Of a DNA stretch of 21,361 bases, positions 7,275 through 15,225 are shown piece after piece. The stretch's first letter is position 1, and every line of letters starts with the position of its first letter. The translations under genes were made by a program, and so were the position numbers. The stretch is from Prevotellaceae bacterium UBA1716 (GTDB taxonomy: Bacteria > Bacteroidota > Bacteroidia > Bacteroidales > Bacteroidaceae): the NCBI GenBank assembly GCA_002317225.1, contig DCIW01000209.1, forward strand, positions 1-21,361, in the 5' to 3' direction. The notes beneath the pieces are model-generated. The model searched no databases, had not been told where the DNA came from, and saw only the letters and a list, made by a program, of their open reading frames with translations.

Positions 7275-10200
7275 ATGAAAAGACTTTTATCTTTGCTAAC
7301 AGTCCTTATAGGGCTTAGTGCAAGTGTCTTTGCAGTCGATGTGACAGTCATGATGAACACAACATCAAAGACTATGTCGCTCGTCAACAAGGCTACAGAT
7401 GCAGCTGTTGAGGTAGGCACTCCTACCAGCAACAAGTATTCGTTCGCTGCCGATGCCGGCACATACGTGCTCACAGCTTACGGCAGTGATGGTACAACAG
7501 TTAATGGTACCATCGAATTGAATATCACAGAAGGCGACAATGCCTTCACTGTGCTCACCTGTACGGCTTACGCAACAAACACTGGTTGGACAGAAGGCAC
7601 AGACTACACCTTCGCTGTTGATGTCAACACTCGTGAAGGTGTAAAGCAGGTTATCACTGTAGGCAACAGCACTACAGCTGGCCGCAAGACCTTCCTTGCC
7701 CTCAACGGCAACAGCTATTATGCTTCGTTCATTCCAAACGCAGCTCATCAGACAGAGGGTTACATGACTCTCTACAAGGGTGGTACGCTGACAAGTGGTG
7801 TTAATGTAAATGGCGCTATCCCTATGGGTGCAGATTACACCATTACTCTGCCTACCGACGCAGAACTTTATCTCGGCATTAAGTTCGCTCACTTCCTGAA
7901 GTTCCAGGAGATTGAACCAACTTCAACAACTACCGAAGGTGGCGTGAAGAAACTCACTTATCGCCTTGCTAACTCACAGAGCTACAACTACCGCACATGG
8001 AAGACAGGTGAACTGACACAGGCTGGTTACTTCACTATGAATACCGACGCTACCAAGTGCCCTCAGCTTGCTTTCACTGCTGCCGACTATGAGGCTTTCG
8101 GTGCAAAGACTATCAAGCACGATGTGCAGTGGAATGGCGGTTATGAGACTGGCGACATCTTCGTTAACATCAATGAACGTGGTCACCTCAAGATGAACAT
8201 TGGCGATGAGTATGATGCTCACGCTATGCGTACCTGGGAGCTCACGGACAACTCTACAAACAACTACTTTATCGAGCCTGACTTCCACTACACCGTTATT
8301 GATGTAAACGGACAGCTAAGCACAGGTGTCATTGAGATTGAGAATCCTAACACCACTACCGATCCTTGGTCTACTATCAAGGCTGTGGGCAATGGTACTG
8401 CCATCGTCCTCGTTACATACGATGCTATCGGTCTTAACTACTATTCTTCAGGCAAGACTGACAAGACTGCCTATATGGGTGGCGAATACTGGAGTGCTAT
8501 CTGGCCAGAGAACACTGCTGCATACGTCGTAACTGTTGGTGACGCCGCTAACAGCATCAACCCTAACATGCTCATCAACGAGACATACAATCTCGACACA
8601 AAGAAGAATGCCGGCAAGTATGTTGATGCTGAGCACGACGTGTTCTACTACCTCGACACTGAGGAAGGCTATACATACACATTCAAGCCAACAGGTGTTG
8701 AGGCTGTACAGATTGCATATCCTACCATCGGCACAAACGCGGCTACCTACAACGGTTTCGCAACAACAGGCGTAACAAAGAACGCTGACGGCTCTTACTC
8801 TCTCCTTCTGAAGGAAGGCAGACAGATTGTGAAGCTCACTGATGCCTCAGGCAATGCTGTCTATCAGGTGCTGACAGCCAAGTCTTGTCATCGCGAGATT
8901 GTAAATGCCTCTCGTCCTGGCTCTGAGATCTTTCAGCCTGGCGACAAGGTGAAGATACAGTACAGCGGTCTTCGTCATCCTGCTAACAAGATGGCGGGCA
9001 TCTATAACATGTCGGGCTATGTCACTTATAATGGTGTTCCTAACGGTTCGTCACTTATACTCGGTTCTGGTCAATATACCTTTGGTTCTGTTGCTGCAGC
9101 ACAGGCTGTAACCATAGATATCCCCGCCGACCATGATGCCGTTGCTACTCCAAACATCGTGATGAACGATGGTGTTATCCAGGTTAATGGCTATGGCGAT
9201 CCTATCGGCAACCACCGACTTATCAGTCGCACTACTGGTCGTTCGGCAAACTTCACCGCTATCGCTCATAAGACATACTTCGGTGCAATTCCTGATGTCA
9301 CTATCCCTGTGACTGCTACACGCGAACTTATAGCATCGCTCGATGTTACTCCTGCTGATGCAAACATCGTAGTTACCGATGCTTCAGGAACTACTGTCGA
9401 GAAGCAGGCCGACGGTAAATATCATGTGACATACGGAACATACAAGTTAGAAGGCAAGTGTGCTGGCTATCGTGCACTCCACTCTTCATTCTCTCTTGGC
9501 GATGATGCAGAGGATGAAACAACTGTTCCTATCACTCTTGTAGCTGCTACTACTGGTACATGGGATGGTACAACAAAGACTGAGCCTGCTCAGGTTGAGG
9601 GTGTTTATCAGATTTCTACAGGTGCAGAACTCGCATGGGTAGCTTCAACAGTCAACGCTGGCACAAACATCTCCCTCAAGGCAGAGCTTACAGATGATAT
9701 CGACCTTGGTGACTATGCTTGGACTCCTATCGGTACAAACACTTCCACCAAGCAGTTCAAGGGTCAGTTCAATGGTAACAACCATACCGTCAACGGCCTT
9801 TACATCAACACTACTTCTAATTATCAGGGTCTCTTCGGTTATACCAACGGCGCAACCGTCAAGGATTTCACCGTGGAAGGAACCGTTACTTCTACAAACT
9901 TGTATTCTGCCGGTGCAGTGGGATATGCTATGGCATCTACTCTCAGTGGCATCACAAACAAGGCTGTTGTCAGTGGTAAACAGTATGTCAGTGGTATCAC
10001 TTCGTATGCAGCAGGTGCTACAAACATTGACTGCTGCGTAAACAATGGTAATATCACAGCCTCTTCTACTTATGCTGCTGGTATCACTACATATATGAAA
10101 GAAAATAATACAGTCGTAACAAACTGTCTCAACACTGCTTACATTGACGGCACGGGTTATGTGGCTTCTATCGTGGCTTATATTTCTAAGAGTGATGCTA

Positions 10201-11972
10201 CTGTTCAAAACTGTCTCAACGTCGGTAGCGTACTCTCTAAGGCTGGCACAACGGGTAATGTCTATGCAGTTGGCAATAATAGGCGTCCCAATGTGAAGGA
10301 CAACTATGTGCTATGTAACTATGCTAATGGTGCTGATCTTGAGACCGTCGTTACCGTTAATCAACTTGCATCAGGCGAAGTGGCTCTTCTCCTTGGCGAT
10401 GCATGGGGTCAGACTATTGGCGAAGATGCTTACCCAGTCATTGGTGGCAAGAAGGTTTATAAGTGCATCGATGGTTACACTAACGATGAAGAAGTTGATG
10501 GCACTTACGAACTCGCTGTTCTCACATTCGAGGATGCGGACTTCAAGGGTACTGCTGATGAAGACTTGTGTACAGGTACCACTTGGTCTTCGCTCATCGA
10601 CAGTCCACAATATGGTGGCGAGTTGCTCTATGGCGAATACGGCATGGGAGGCGACGAGCCTTATTATTGGTGGTATGACAACAATAACACCTACCTCTTC
10701 AACCAACTCTCTGAAGGTTGGGGCTCTTATTGCTACTGGAGTGGCGGTCATGCTGTTTCAAACTATGGTTCTAACGACATTGCCGGCAATGGTGGATATA
10801 CCACTCAGCTCACAGTCTATAACAAGAATGCATCGGGCAATACTACTACAGGCAACGGACATAATGGTTCTAACAACTTTGCAGTTCACTACGGATATTC
10901 CGACAATTCTGGATACAGTCTAACAGAAGATGCACTTCCTACACTGATGTTCTACGACGGCAAACAACGTGTCATCGACCACATGTATGTCAACAATACT
11001 ACATACGCTCTCAACTGCTATGTTTCAGGCAATTCACTTACTCCAAAAATTGGTAAGAATGATTGGGTTAAGATCGTAGCAACTGGTTATGATTTGGATG
11101 GCAATAAGAAATCAAAAACTGCAGAAATCTATCTTTGCAATGGTCCAGAGAATATCGTTACAGATTGGACTAAGTTTGATCTCTCTGTTCTCGGTGAAGT
11201 GTGGTATGTTACTTTCAACGTAACTGGTTCTTCTGATAATTGTTCAGGCTTCTCTCAACCTGCATATTTCGCATACGACGATGTAGCAGTTCGCATTCCA
11301 AGAACAGAACCATACGTTCTTGCTGACAAGTCAACTTACGAAAGCGAAGTAAGCACTAATGTTGCTTCTCTCACTTACACTCGTACATTCGGTACAACAA
11401 AGTGGCAGCCACTTTATGTTCCATTCACTTCTGATTACGAGGCATGGAGCGAGGATGTAGACATAGCAGAAATCACTTCAGAGAGTGAAGATGGCAGTGC
11501 GCTTATCATCACTATTCTTGAAGAGGGTAGTACAGTCAATGCAAATACACCTTATTTAATTAAGGCAAAGAAGACTGGTGATATCGCAATTGAGGTTGAG
11601 AATGCAACCCTCGTTGCTGCTGAGAATGCTTCACTCACTTGTGACAATTTCACATTTACTGGTACATATAGCCCAATCGTGATTCAGCCTGACACTTACT
11701 ATGTTCTCCATTCTGGAAGCATCGTGAAGACAAGCAACACAGCAGGCTACAATCTCCCATCAATGCGTTGGTATGCAGAATCTGCAAATGGTGGCGAAAT
11801 CAAGATTCGTGTGGCAGGTACTGACATCGAGACTACTATTGCTGACATCAACTCTTCTGATGATGCACCATCTGCAATCTACAATGCTAATGGTACTCGC
11901 CAGCAGACTCTCCGCAAGGGTATCAATATCGTCCGCATGACAGATGGTACAGTTAAGAAAGTAATCAAATAA
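7275..11972 (+). CDS. Giant modular surface protein with GLUG-like repeats and a DUF4465 domain
   Basis: A 1565-residue exported protein with a signal peptide ending VFA (residues 18-20). Residues 21-760 are beta-rich, probably several Ig-like or carboxypeptidase-regulatory-like modules (for example about 685-755, beginning ASLDVTPADANIVV). Residues 775-1000 are a GLUG/filamentous-haemagglutinin-like beta-helix: WTPIGT, FKGQFNGNNHTVNGLYI, GLFGYTNGATVKDFTVEG, then units in which C-N/L-N-x-G alternates with AGITxY. Residues 1080-1342 form a DUF4465-type domain ending FDLSVLGEVWYVTFNV then YFAYDDVAVRI, homologous in pattern to the preceding gene product. Residues 1343-1530 are a further beta domain, and 1531-1565 (IYNANGTRQQ...KGINIVRM...KKVIK) a sorting-type tail. 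It is likely a long surface adhesin or capture arm for corrinoids or B12 carriers; the ligand is unknown. Roughly the first two thirds favour C-ending codons more than the last third. Confidence 0.75.
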   Translation: MKRLLSLLTVLIGLSASVFAVDVTVMMNTTSKTMSLVNKATDAAVEVGTPTSNKYSFAADAGTYVLTAYGSDGTTVNGTIELNITEGDNAFTVLTCTAYATNTGWTEGTDYTFAVDVNTREGVKQVITVGNSTTAGRKTFLALNGNSYYASFIPNAAHQTEGYMTLYKGGTLTSGVNVNGAIPMGADYTITLPTDAELYLGIKFAHFLKFQEIEPTSTTTEGGVKKLTYRLANSQSYNYRTWKTGELTQAGYFTMNTDATKCPQLAFTAADYEAFGAKTIKHDVQWNGGYETGDIFVNINERGHLKMNIGDEYDAHAMRTWELTDNSTNNYFIEPDFHYTVIDVNGQLSTGVIEIENPNTTTDPWSTIKAVGNGTAIVLVTYDAIGLNYYSSGKTDKTAYMGGEYWSAIWPENTAAYVVTVGDAANSINPNMLINETYNLDTKKNAGKYVDAEHDVFYYLDTEEGYTYTFKPTGVEAVQIAYPTIGTNAATYNGFATTGVTKNADGSYSLLLKEGRQIVKLTDASGNAVYQVLTAKSCHREIVNASRPGSEIFQPGDKVKIQYSGLRHPANKMAGIYNMSGYVTYNGVPNGSSLILGSGQYTFGSVAAAQAVTIDIPADHDAVATPNIVMNDGVIQVNGYGDPIGNHRLISRTTGRSANFTAIAHKTYFGAIPDVTIPVTATRELIASLDVTPADANIVVTDASGTTVEKQADGKYHVTYGTYKLEGKCAGYRALHSSFSLGDDAEDETTVPITLVAATTGTWDGTTKTEPAQVEGVYQISTGAELAWVASTVNAGTNISLKAELTDDIDLGDYAWTPIGTNTSTKQFKGQFNGNNHTVNGLYINTTSNYQGLFGYTNGATVKDFTVEGTVTSTNLYSAGAVGYAMASTLSGITNKAVVSGKQYVSGITSYAAGATNIDCCVNNGNITASSTYAAGITTYMKENNTVVTNCLNTAYIDGTGYVASIVAYISKSDATVQNCLNVGSVLSKAGTTGNVYAVGNNRRPNVKDNYVLCNYANGADLETVVTVNQLASGEVALLLGDAWGQTIGEDAYPVIGGKKVYKCIDGYTNDEEVDGTYELAVLTFEDADFKGTADEDLCTGTTWSSLIDSPQYGGELLYGEYGMGGDEPYYWWYDNNNTYLFNQLSEGWGSYCYWSGGHAVSNYGSNDIAGNGGYTTQLTVYNKNASGNTTTGNGHNGSNNFAVHYGYSDNSGYSLTEDALPTLMFYDGKQRVIDHMYVNNTTYALNCYVSGNSLTPKIGKNDWVKIVATGYDLDGNKKSKTAEIYLCNGPENIVTDWTKFDLSVLGEVWYVTFNVTGSSDNCSGFSQPAYFAYDDVAVRIPRTEPYVLADKSTYESEVSTNVASLTYTRTFGTTKWQPLYVPFTSDYEAWSEDVDIAEITSESEDGSALIITILEEGSTVNANTPYLIKAKKTGDIAIEVENATLVAAENASLTCDNFTFTGTYSPIVIQPDTYYVLHSGSIVKTSNTAGYNLPSMRWYAESANGGEIKIRVAGTDIETTIADINSSDDAPSAIYNANGTRQQTLRKGINIVRMTDGTVKKVIK

Positions 11973-11998
11973 TATCAACCCCCAAATAAATAATAATT

Positions 11999-12169
11999 AT
12001 GAAAAAGCAATTTACAGTTCCTTCAATTGAGATTAAGCAGCTCAACATTCATGCTTCACTCCTCCAATCATCTACGATTCCTATCAGTCCTAATCCAACT
12101 GGTGCCACTGAACCAGAGGAAGTGAAGTCACTTCTTGGTGGTCTCAAGAATAACATCTCTTGGGATTAA
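11999..12169 (+). CDS. 56-residue peptide of unknown function
   Basis: The ORF starts 26 bp after the giant surface gene and ends 59 bp before a strong terminator, so it is the last gene of the B12 operon. The peptide begins MKKQFTVPSIEIKQLNIHAS and ends EEVKSLLGGLKNNISWD. It has no hydrophobic signal segment. The opening resembles a type of short Bacteroidales peptide I recall (MKK-aromatic-x-x-P-x-I/V, then a hydrophobic LL-x-S stretch), whose role is unknown. Near the end, E41-V42, L45 and G47-G48 match the -8, -7, -4, -2 and -1 positions of a double-glycine leader, which would leave an eight-residue core (LKNNISWD). No peptidase, exporter or modifying enzyme lies nearby, so the leader idea is speculative. 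Confidence 0.6.
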   Translation: MKKQFTVPSIEIKQLNIHASLLQSSTIPISPNPTGATEPEEVKSLLGGLKNNISWD

Positions 12170-12228
12170 CAAAACTCTTTATCCCTAACACATGTATTGT
12201 TATTCAGGTCTATCCTGCCTCTCATAAT

Positions 12229-12268
12229 AGAGGGTGTGTCACTTTTGACACACCCTCTTCTTTTTTTA
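12229..12268 (+). terminator. Intrinsic terminator of the B12 operon
   Basis: A perfect 13-bp stem, AGAGGGTGTGTCA (12229-12241) with TGACACACCCTCT (12246-12258), has a 4-base loop and is followed by TC and seven T residues. On the minus strand it is not followed by a T-run, so it serves the plus-strand operon only. Confidence 0.9.
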
Positions 12269-12320
12269 GAGAAATGGTATATGTGTATTGTCTTAGTTTG
12301 GTAATTCGTTTTGGAAAGCC

Positions 12321-13379
12321 CTATTCATACACCTTCCTCTTCAGTTCCTCCAAGCTTTTCAATACTTCTCTTCCGGCAAATTCGCCGAGGGTGATCATCT
12401 CATTGATCTTCTTGTGGGTGAAACTTTCGCAACCGTAGCCATCGAGTTTGGGATTGATGACAAGGTCGGCAATTTTCACATTGTCGTTATACTTACGCAC
12501 ATCTGGTCGCTCAATGCCCCACTTCATGAAATTGAACAATGCCAACTTGGTTAGTGGAGCCAAGAGGGAATCTGCAGTCTTTCCAAAACTGAAATAATCC
12601 TCGTTTTCGTGCTTCTCCACACTGAGGTCGATGGCGATGATGATGTCTGCCCCCATCGCTTTTGCCACGTCGCAAGGGAGATTGTTGAGCACTCCGCCAT
12701 CCACCAGTGTCACATTATTTATTTTCATGGGACGGAATACGAATGGGATGGACATGCTTGCACGCATGGCACTGGCAAGATTGCCATGATCGAGCACTAC
12801 CTCGTTGAGTGGACTCATATCTACTGCCACACAGCGGAAAGGGATTGGGAGGGAGTCGAAATTGAGCGAATCGAAATTGAGGGAGTCGGCACAGGAGAGT
12901 TTGGAGAACTCTGGCGATTTCCTAATCAATTGACTGAAAGCACTCACGATACTGTCGCCTCGCAGCATGCCCACACCTGTCACTCGGTCGCCTGACTTCT
13001 TCTTGAAGATGCTCGAACTCACTGGTATGCCCATGATGTATGTGGTGTTGTTCTCCTTGTAGAAGAGTCGGGGAGCTTCGGTGAGTCGGTTGTCGGTAAG
13101 GAGCGAAAGCCAGTTCTGCGAACGGAACAATGAGTCGAGTTGCTCACTGCGGTATCCTACCGAATACAGTCCGCCCACAATCGAACCTATACTTGTGCCC
13201 ACCACAAAATCGATTGGAATGCCCGACTGCTCCACATACTTCAGCACTCCGACCGTTGCTGCACCCTTTGCGCCGCCACCGCCCAGCACGAGTGCCACTT
13301 TCTTGCGTTGTGGCAATTGCTGTGCTTCAGCCGGCACAAGCAGCACGAGTGCCATCAGGATTAAAATGTATCTTTTCAT
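12321..13379 (-). CDS. Patatin-like phospholipase, exported
   Basis: A 352-residue patatin-like serine acyl hydrolase that should cleave acyl chains from phospholipids in the periplasm or envelope. A signal peptide covers residues 1-20 (VPAEAQ). The oxyanion motif GGGGAKG is at 33-39, the nucleophile motif GTSIG at 61-65 with Ser63, and the dyad aspartate in DGG at 227-229. SMSIPFVFRP (208-217) is also typical. After about residue 255 comes a helical C-terminal region. It is shorter than long PlpD-type proteins and shows no POTRA or barrel domain. The start at 13379 overlaps the upstream gene's stop as ATGA. The frame runs on a further 128 codons upstream, but that stretch lies inside the upstream gene and lacks a signal peptide. 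Residues 165-177 carry a micro-repeat (DSLNF twice, then DSL). Downstream to 12268 no terminator for this strand is evident. Confidence 0.88.
   Translation of the reverse strand: MKRYILILMALVLLVPAEAQQLPQRKKVALVLGGGGAKGAATVGVLKYVEQSGIPIDFVVGTSIGSIVGGLYSVGYRSEQLDSLFRSQNWLSLLTDNRLTEAPRLFYKENNTTYIMGIPVSSSIFKKKSGDRVTGVGMLRGDSIVSAFSQLIRKSPEFSKLSCADSLNFDSLNFDSLPIPFRCVAVDMSPLNEVVLDHGNLASAMRASMSIPFVFRPMKINNVTLVDGGVLNNLPCDVAKAMGADIIIAIDLSVEKHENEDYFSFGKTADSLLAPLTKLALFNFMKWGIERPDVRKYNDNVKIADLVINPKLDGYGCESFTHKKINEMITLGEFAGREVLKSLEELKRKVYE
12851..12889. repeat. 15-bp tandem micro-repeat inside the patatin gene
   Basis: GGGAGTCGAAATTGA (12851-12865) and GCGAATCGAAATTGA (12866-12880) are followed by a partial third copy (GGGAGTCGG). 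The repeat is in frame and encodes DSLNF-DSLNF-DSL at residues 165-177. The phase-preserving unit suggests slippage in a surface loop between the nucleophile and the catalytic Asp. Confidence 0.6.
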
Positions 13380-14542
13380 GTCGTTGAGTGAAACTTGAGA
13401 TTTTGTAATTGTTTGAAATAAACGATTACAAGTCCAACTGTGATGATTGGGAATGCCGGGTCGATCAATAAGTGTGGGTAGAACCATGCTGTCAGCACCC
13501 ACAGGATGAGCAGAATGGCATATATGCCTGCCCACCATCTGCGCCAATGCCACAATAGGATTGGGAGCGGATTGAACGGAATGAGCAGTATGCTCCATCC
13601 ATCGCCGAGCAGATTGCCCGAGAGGAACAGATAAGTAACGAAAAGTCCGACAATGGACTGTAGCGTTACAACTGTGAGGGCAGTCGGTTTTGGCAACCAA
13701 TACATGCCTAAAAGGGTGAGCACCAAAAAGATGATAGCCATCATCATAGGGGTGAACCAGCATTTCGATTCCTCAATCTTTGTCTGCAGTAGCACAGTAG
13801 GTTCTTCGGTTATGATATGCTGCCCATTGACAGAGGCTATCTTCAACACATCGATAAGGTCGGAAGGAGCGGCAATCTTTTCAATGTTTGAAAGGTCGCT
13901 ATCAGGATATGTGCTGCCCATTAAATGCACCATAAACCGACTCCAGTCGTTGGTCATCGAAGTGTGAATCATCTCTCGCAACGACATGTCAAATCGCTCT
14001 GGCCAATGGTCGATTATCATATAGTCGGAACCCAGCGACTCTTGAATAACTTCGACTACAGAATGTGCACAACCACGCGTCACAGGGTCATACTTAAGGT
14101 TATTACCCTCATCCACGCGCATATCGAGGATTCGCCACAAGTTCATCTTAGCCACAGGCGAGAGGTTGAGAGTATACTCCTTCAACCCACGACCTTGTCT
14201 CTCATATTCCTTGATATACGTGTGAGTATCCCATCGTGCCATACCCATTTTCAGTCGGCCGGTGAGGAATCGGAACAGGTTGTCTTCCACATCTTCTCCT
14301 TCATAGCTGAAACTGTTGTCCAGGTCGAAAGTAGGGCATTGCATACGAATAAAAGCATGCCCCACGTTGGAGTAGAGTATCTCTCCACGTGAAGCAATGC
14401 AAACGGAAACTTTGACAAAGTCCGGACTCAAGCGTAACCGTTCGAGCGAATCCTCAGTAAGGGAGTCGCCAGCGGTCTGACTCCAGCCACTTAATGGGCT
14501 AAGAATCAAGAATAAAGCACTTATCAGTATATTCTTCAACAT
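13376..14542 (-). CDS. lnb: DUF4105/Lnb-like membrane protein, candidate lipoprotein N-acyltransferase
   Basis: A 388-residue protein with a signal peptide (1-21), a periplasmic domain (about 40-240) and some five C-terminal membrane helices (about 264-283, 287-308, 316-331, 336-356, 359-376). The periplasmic part is a DUF4105 domain, now called the Lnb N-terminal periplasmic domain: SNVGHAFIRM with His62, then the FLTGRLKMGM and YIKEYERQGRGL blocks, and TRGCAHSV with Cys158. In Bacteroides, Lnb of this family adds the N-terminal acyl chain to lipoproteins in organisms lacking Lnt. Cys158 and His62 are plausible catalytic residues by position (inference). It lies 8 bp after the secreted-protein gene and overlaps the patatin gene as ATGA, in a unit that makes sense for lipid or lipoprotein acyl handling. 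DUF4105 paralogues exist, so orthology to Lnb is not certain. Confidence 0.7.
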   Translation of the reverse strand: MLKNILISALFLILSPLSGWSQTAGDSLTEDSLERLRLSPDFVKVSVCIASRGEILYSNVGHAFIRMQCPTFDLDNSFSYEGEDVEDNLFRFLTGRLKMGMARWDTHTYIKEYERQGRGLKEYTLNLSPVAKMNLWRILDMRVDEGNNLKYDPVTRGCAHSVVEVIQESLGSDYMIIDHWPERFDMSLREMIHTSMTNDWSRFMVHLMGSTYPDSDLSNIEKIAAPSDLIDVLKIASVNGQHIITEEPTVLLQTKIEESKCWFTPMMMAIIFLVLTLLGMYWLPKPTALTVVTLQSIVGLFVTYLFLSGNLLGDGWSILLIPFNPLPILLWHWRRWWAGIYAILLILWVLTAWFYPHLLIDPAFPIITVGLVIVYFKQLQNLKFHSTT

Positions 14543-14550
14543 TCGTCCTA

Positions 14551-15048
14551 TTACTCTATAGCATCAGGGTCGAAGTCGATAGTAGTGAGCGATGAAACTG
14601 CGTAGTCAACATAATTTGGACTTGCCACTACAGTGATGTAATAACCGAGTTTTGTGTCGTTGACAACAGCAACACCTACAGCAGCAGCACCGCCATTCTC
14701 ATAGTCCATAGCCTCGCCGAAGAGAGTCACGAACTTGCCTTTGCTCTCGATGCTTTCCGACTTTTCGAGGTCGATCTTTGCTGCTTCGGCCATGTAAGTG
14801 ATATGCTTTGCGATGTCTTCTTGCGAAGTCTTTTCCACATTGAAAGCTTCAGCAGTGATAGTGTACTCCTTGTCTGGAGTCTGCAGAATCACAGCCTCGA
14901 TATTGTCCTGAAATTCCTTGACATTGGCTGGCACATGGAAAGTGATACCGGTAGTAGACGAAGTGTACTTAAGTTCTTTCTTGTTAGATTGTGCAAAGAC
15001 ATTTGCAACAGCCATTGCAAATACTAAAAAAATGACGAATTTTTTCAT
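14551..15048 (-). CDS. Small secreted protein of unknown function
   Basis: A 165-residue exported protein with a signal peptide ending VFA-Q (1-20). It is not a lipoprotein, as there is no lipobox Cys. The mature domain opens with a strand pattern (YTSSTTGITFHVPANV), then two helices separated by strands, and ends in YYITVVASPNYVDYAVSSL with an acidic tail. The layout (beta-sheet with FHVPANV and a late helix of the YxxYAxSSL sort) recalls PsbP/DUF1795-like small exported proteins, but I cannot confirm a family. It is first in a three-gene unit with the Lnb-like and patatin genes and has its own promoter and a structured leader of about 95 bases. It may be a periplasmic helper of the lipid unit; this is guilt by association only. 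Confidence 0.75.
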   Translation of the reverse strand: MKKFVIFLVFAMAVANVFAQSNKKELKYTSSTTGITFHVPANVKEFQDNIEAVILQTPDKEYTITAEAFNVEKTSQEDIAKHITYMAEAAKIDLEKSESIESKGKFVTLFGEAMDYENGGAAAVGVAVVNDTKLGYYITVVASPNYVDYAVSSLTTIDFDPDAIE

Positions 15049-15147
15049 AATTAAATTATTAATTTATATGGTTTATAACTAAAATTCCCCATCCTTATGT
15101 AGGAGATTAACAACTCACACCTAAATCAGGTGCTCTTTTTATGACTG

Positions 15148-15178
15148 CAAATTTAGATATTATTCATGAGATATACAA
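15148..15178 (-). promoter_or_regulatory. Promoter of the secreted protein-Lnb-patatin unit
   Basis: On the minus strand TTG (15176-15178), a 20-bp spacer and TAAATTTG (15148-15155) match the Bacteroidetes consensus. Transcription would start near 15142, giving a leader of roughly 95 bases that includes the hairpin CACCT/AGGTG (15118-15132). Confidence 0.65.
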
Positions 15179-15225
15179 CATATTCTGTCAAAAAAAGTAG
15201 AAATGGCAGTCCTTCAAATGCAAAG

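Noticed and set aside
9694..10041. Possible CRISPR-like or tandem DNA repeats in the giant gene
   Set aside because: The repetition is at the protein level (GLUG-like units) with degenerate DNA and no regular spacers.
9645..10208. 187-codon minus-strand frame opposite the GLUG-like repeats
   Set aside because: It is a shadow of a repetitive, Thr/Asn-rich coding region, with no start signal or recognised family.
13380..13763. 128-codon upstream extension of the patatin gene
   Set aside because: It is out of frame within the Lnb-like gene, while the ATG at 13379 gives a good signal peptide and an ATGA overlap.
15118..15145. CACCT/AGGTG hairpin followed by CTCTTTTT on the plus strand, looking like a terminator
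   Set aside because: No plus-strand gene precedes it, the stem is only 5 bp, and it fits better as a leader hairpin of the minus-strand unit.
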